Assembly: GCF_008369325.1 (NCBI RefSeq)
Contig: NZ_VOBI01000028.1
Coordinates: forward strand, 1-51,727
DNA from: Pseudomonas sp. ANT_H12B
Lineage (GTDB): Bacteria; Pseudomonadota; Gammaproteobacteria; Pseudomonadales; Pseudomonadaceae
DNA: 51,727 nucleotides
Direction of reading: 5' to 3'
Shown: one piece after another, positions 50,860 through 51,727 of the stretch
How positions within the stretch are numbered: the stretch's first letter is position 1
Layout: every line of letters starts with the position of its first letter
The notes under the pieces: generated by a model
Told to the model about the DNA's origin: nothing
What the model saw: the letters and a program-made list of their open reading frames with translations, nothing else
Database searches by the model: none
Translations under genes and position numbers: made by a program

Positions 50860-51499
50860 CCTCTCCTGATAAAGCCTGCCAAATTTGATGAGGCGACATC
50901 ACGACCTCCAACCAGACTTGGACCAACAACAAACCGATAAAGCACGCCAGGCCAAGACCGACGTTAATTGCTGCCATATCTGCCAGTTTGACGATCGCCA
51001 CCAGTACGCCCATGAGGTAAACCTCAAGCATTCCCCAATCGCGTAAATGGTGATAAATGCGGTAGAGCAGCAACCCGTAACTGCGCCCGATATCAAAACG
51101 AATACTCAACAGTACAACCAGTTGGCAGAGCAGTTTGAGCAGCGGGATTCCCATACTGCAGAGAAACACCACGACTGCTACGCCCTGCATACCGGTATTG
51201 AACAGGCCTACAACACCAGTCCAGACAGTGTCATCCGAAGACTGCCCGAGTAGATGGAGCTGCATGATGGGTAAAAAGTTCGCCGGGATATACAACAGCA
51301 GAGCGGCGATGACCAAAGCGAGACTGCGCTGCACGACGTTATGCCGATGGGCATAGAGTTCATAACCGCAGCGCGGGCACAGCGCTTTTTCGCCGTGGGC
51401 GAGCTCAGGCTTGCGCATCAGCAAGTCGCACTCATGACACGCCACCAAATTGCCCAACGGTAATTCTGACAGCCCGCGGGCGTCAACCGGATCTGGCAT
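50840..51499 (-). CDS. pqiA: PqiA-domain integral membrane protein (first LetA half)
   Basis: A 219-residue paralogue of the next gene: a zinc ribbon with CHECDL (about 20-25) and CPRCGYELY (about 39-47), then four membrane helices with LVIAALLLYIPANFLPIMQL (about 61-80). It is the first gene of the pqiA-pqiA-pqiB operon. The 150 bases upstream contain the rRNA operon terminator, so a separate promoter must lie between about 51500 and 51600; I cannot place it with certainty. Confidence 0.9.
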   Translation of the reverse strand: MPDPVDARGLSELPLGNLVACHECDLLMRKPELAHGEKALCPRCGYELYAHRHNVVQRSLALVIAALLLYIPANFLPIMQLHLLGQSSDDTVWTGVVGLFNTGMQGVAVVVFLCSMGIPLLKLLCQLVVLLSIRFDIGRSYGLLLYRIYHHLRDWGMLEVYLMGVLVAIVKLADMAAINVGLGLACFIGLLLVQVWLEVVMSPHQIWQALSGEDAHAGD

Positions 51500-51602
51500 A
51501 AGGGCTCTGACCTCCGAAAAATTTGGACCTATTCTAGTGTCATGGATCGAAAATAACTGTGCAAATTTGTGCTGTGCTCGAATCCTGATTTTCCTGCGGG
51601 CA

Positions 51603-51642
51603 AAACAAAACCCCTACCTGCATACGCAGATAGGGGTTTCGG
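51603..51642 (-). terminator. Terminator of the rRNA operon
   Basis: Read on minus: AAACCCCTATCTGC, loop GTAT, GCAGGTAGGGGTTT, followed by TGTTTTG. A long near-perfect stem just after the 5S rRNA, as in Pseudomonas rrn operons. Confidence 0.9.
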
Positions 51643-51650
51643 AATTTAAT

Positions 51651-51727
51651 CTTGACGATGACCTACTCTCACATGGGGAAACCCCACACTACCATCGGCG
51701 ATGCATCGTTTCACTGCTGAGTTCGGG
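51651..51727 (-). rRNA. rrf: 5S ribosomal RNA, 3' part (cut by window edge)
   Basis: The minus strand reads CCCGAACTCAGCAGTGAAAC, GATGCATCGCCGATGGTAGT, GTGGGGTTTCCCCATGTGAG, AGTAGGTCATCGTCAAG, the conserved 3' two thirds of Pseudomonas 5S rRNA. The 5' part and the rest of the rrn operon lie beyond 51727. The exact 3' end is uncertain by a few bases. Confidence 0.96.

Noticed and set aside
1..51727. CRISPR array or toxin-antitoxin pair
   Set aside because: No set of evenly spaced repeats and no recognisable toxin or antitoxin gene pair was found on either strand.

Overview
The window is chromosomal DNA of a fluorescent Pseudomonas (P. fluorescens/P. putida lineage). This rests on the GC-rich codon use, the gene orders hemA-prfA-prmC-moeB-murI facing TPR-lolB-ispE-tRNA(Gln)-prs-rplY-pth-ychF, a pseudomonad-type holD-rimI pair, mksFEB, and many copies of the GTGGGAGCGGGCTTGCCCGCG repeat family typical of these genomes. 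The species is not determined. It is mostly core genome, with small accessory or decaying patches.

Layout. (1) 1-121: the end of an IS3-family element, abutting half of a Pseudomonas palindrome. (2) 130-7803: hemH and an SDR39U1-type protein on the minus strand, then a plus-strand light/UV-response block. This block holds a FAD oxidoreductase, a DUF523-DUF1722 protein (RudS-type tRNA thiouridine desulfidase), a LitR/CarH-like MerR regulator, DNA photolyase, an SDR with a substituted catalytic Tyr, and a 33-codon remnant of another FAD oxidoreductase. Three T(G/A)TAC(A/C)-N12-TGTA(C/T)A operators lie in front of the first two plus-strand genes. (3) 7857-8738: a YkgJ-type Cys-cluster protein and a PagL-like lipid A deacylase, convergent around a palindrome. 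(4) 8851-13583: the overlapping murI/moeB/prmC/prfA/hemA operon on minus. (5) 13766-20687: the plus-strand housekeeping run, with a strong tRNA-type promoter buried inside ispE. (6) 20787-24587: an Fsr-type MFS exporter, a chemoreceptor and tRNA(Met). (7) 24588-26900: a small decayed island downstream of tRNA(Met), with an integrase stub, a ferric-reductase-like flavocytochrome and AT-richer, non-coding-looking DNA. (8) 27014-41403: accessory metabolism, with a DUF2817 peptidase-like protein, lipoprotein gamma-glutamyltransferase, Ddl, a frameshifted LysE exporter with its AraC regulator, a cupin, a flavin reductase, an MHS transporter, AtoE, two unknown proteins, a SET-domain protein, beta carbonic anhydrase and an acidic disordered protein. 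(9) 41513-47710: rimI-holD on minus and the condensin operon mksF-mksE-mksB on plus. (10) 47934-51499: a pqiA-pqiA-pqiB (LetA/LetB-like) envelope lipid-transport operon on minus. The window ends in a 5S rRNA on minus.

The most coherent system is the light block. The regulator lacks the cobalamin ligands of CarH. Its likely operators precede genes that fit one theme: photolyase repairs UV damage in DNA, while RudS would remove 4-thiouridine, the near-UV chromophore of tRNA. The distal end of this block looks to be decaying in this strain. No CRISPR array, phage structural module or toxin-antitoxin pair was seen.
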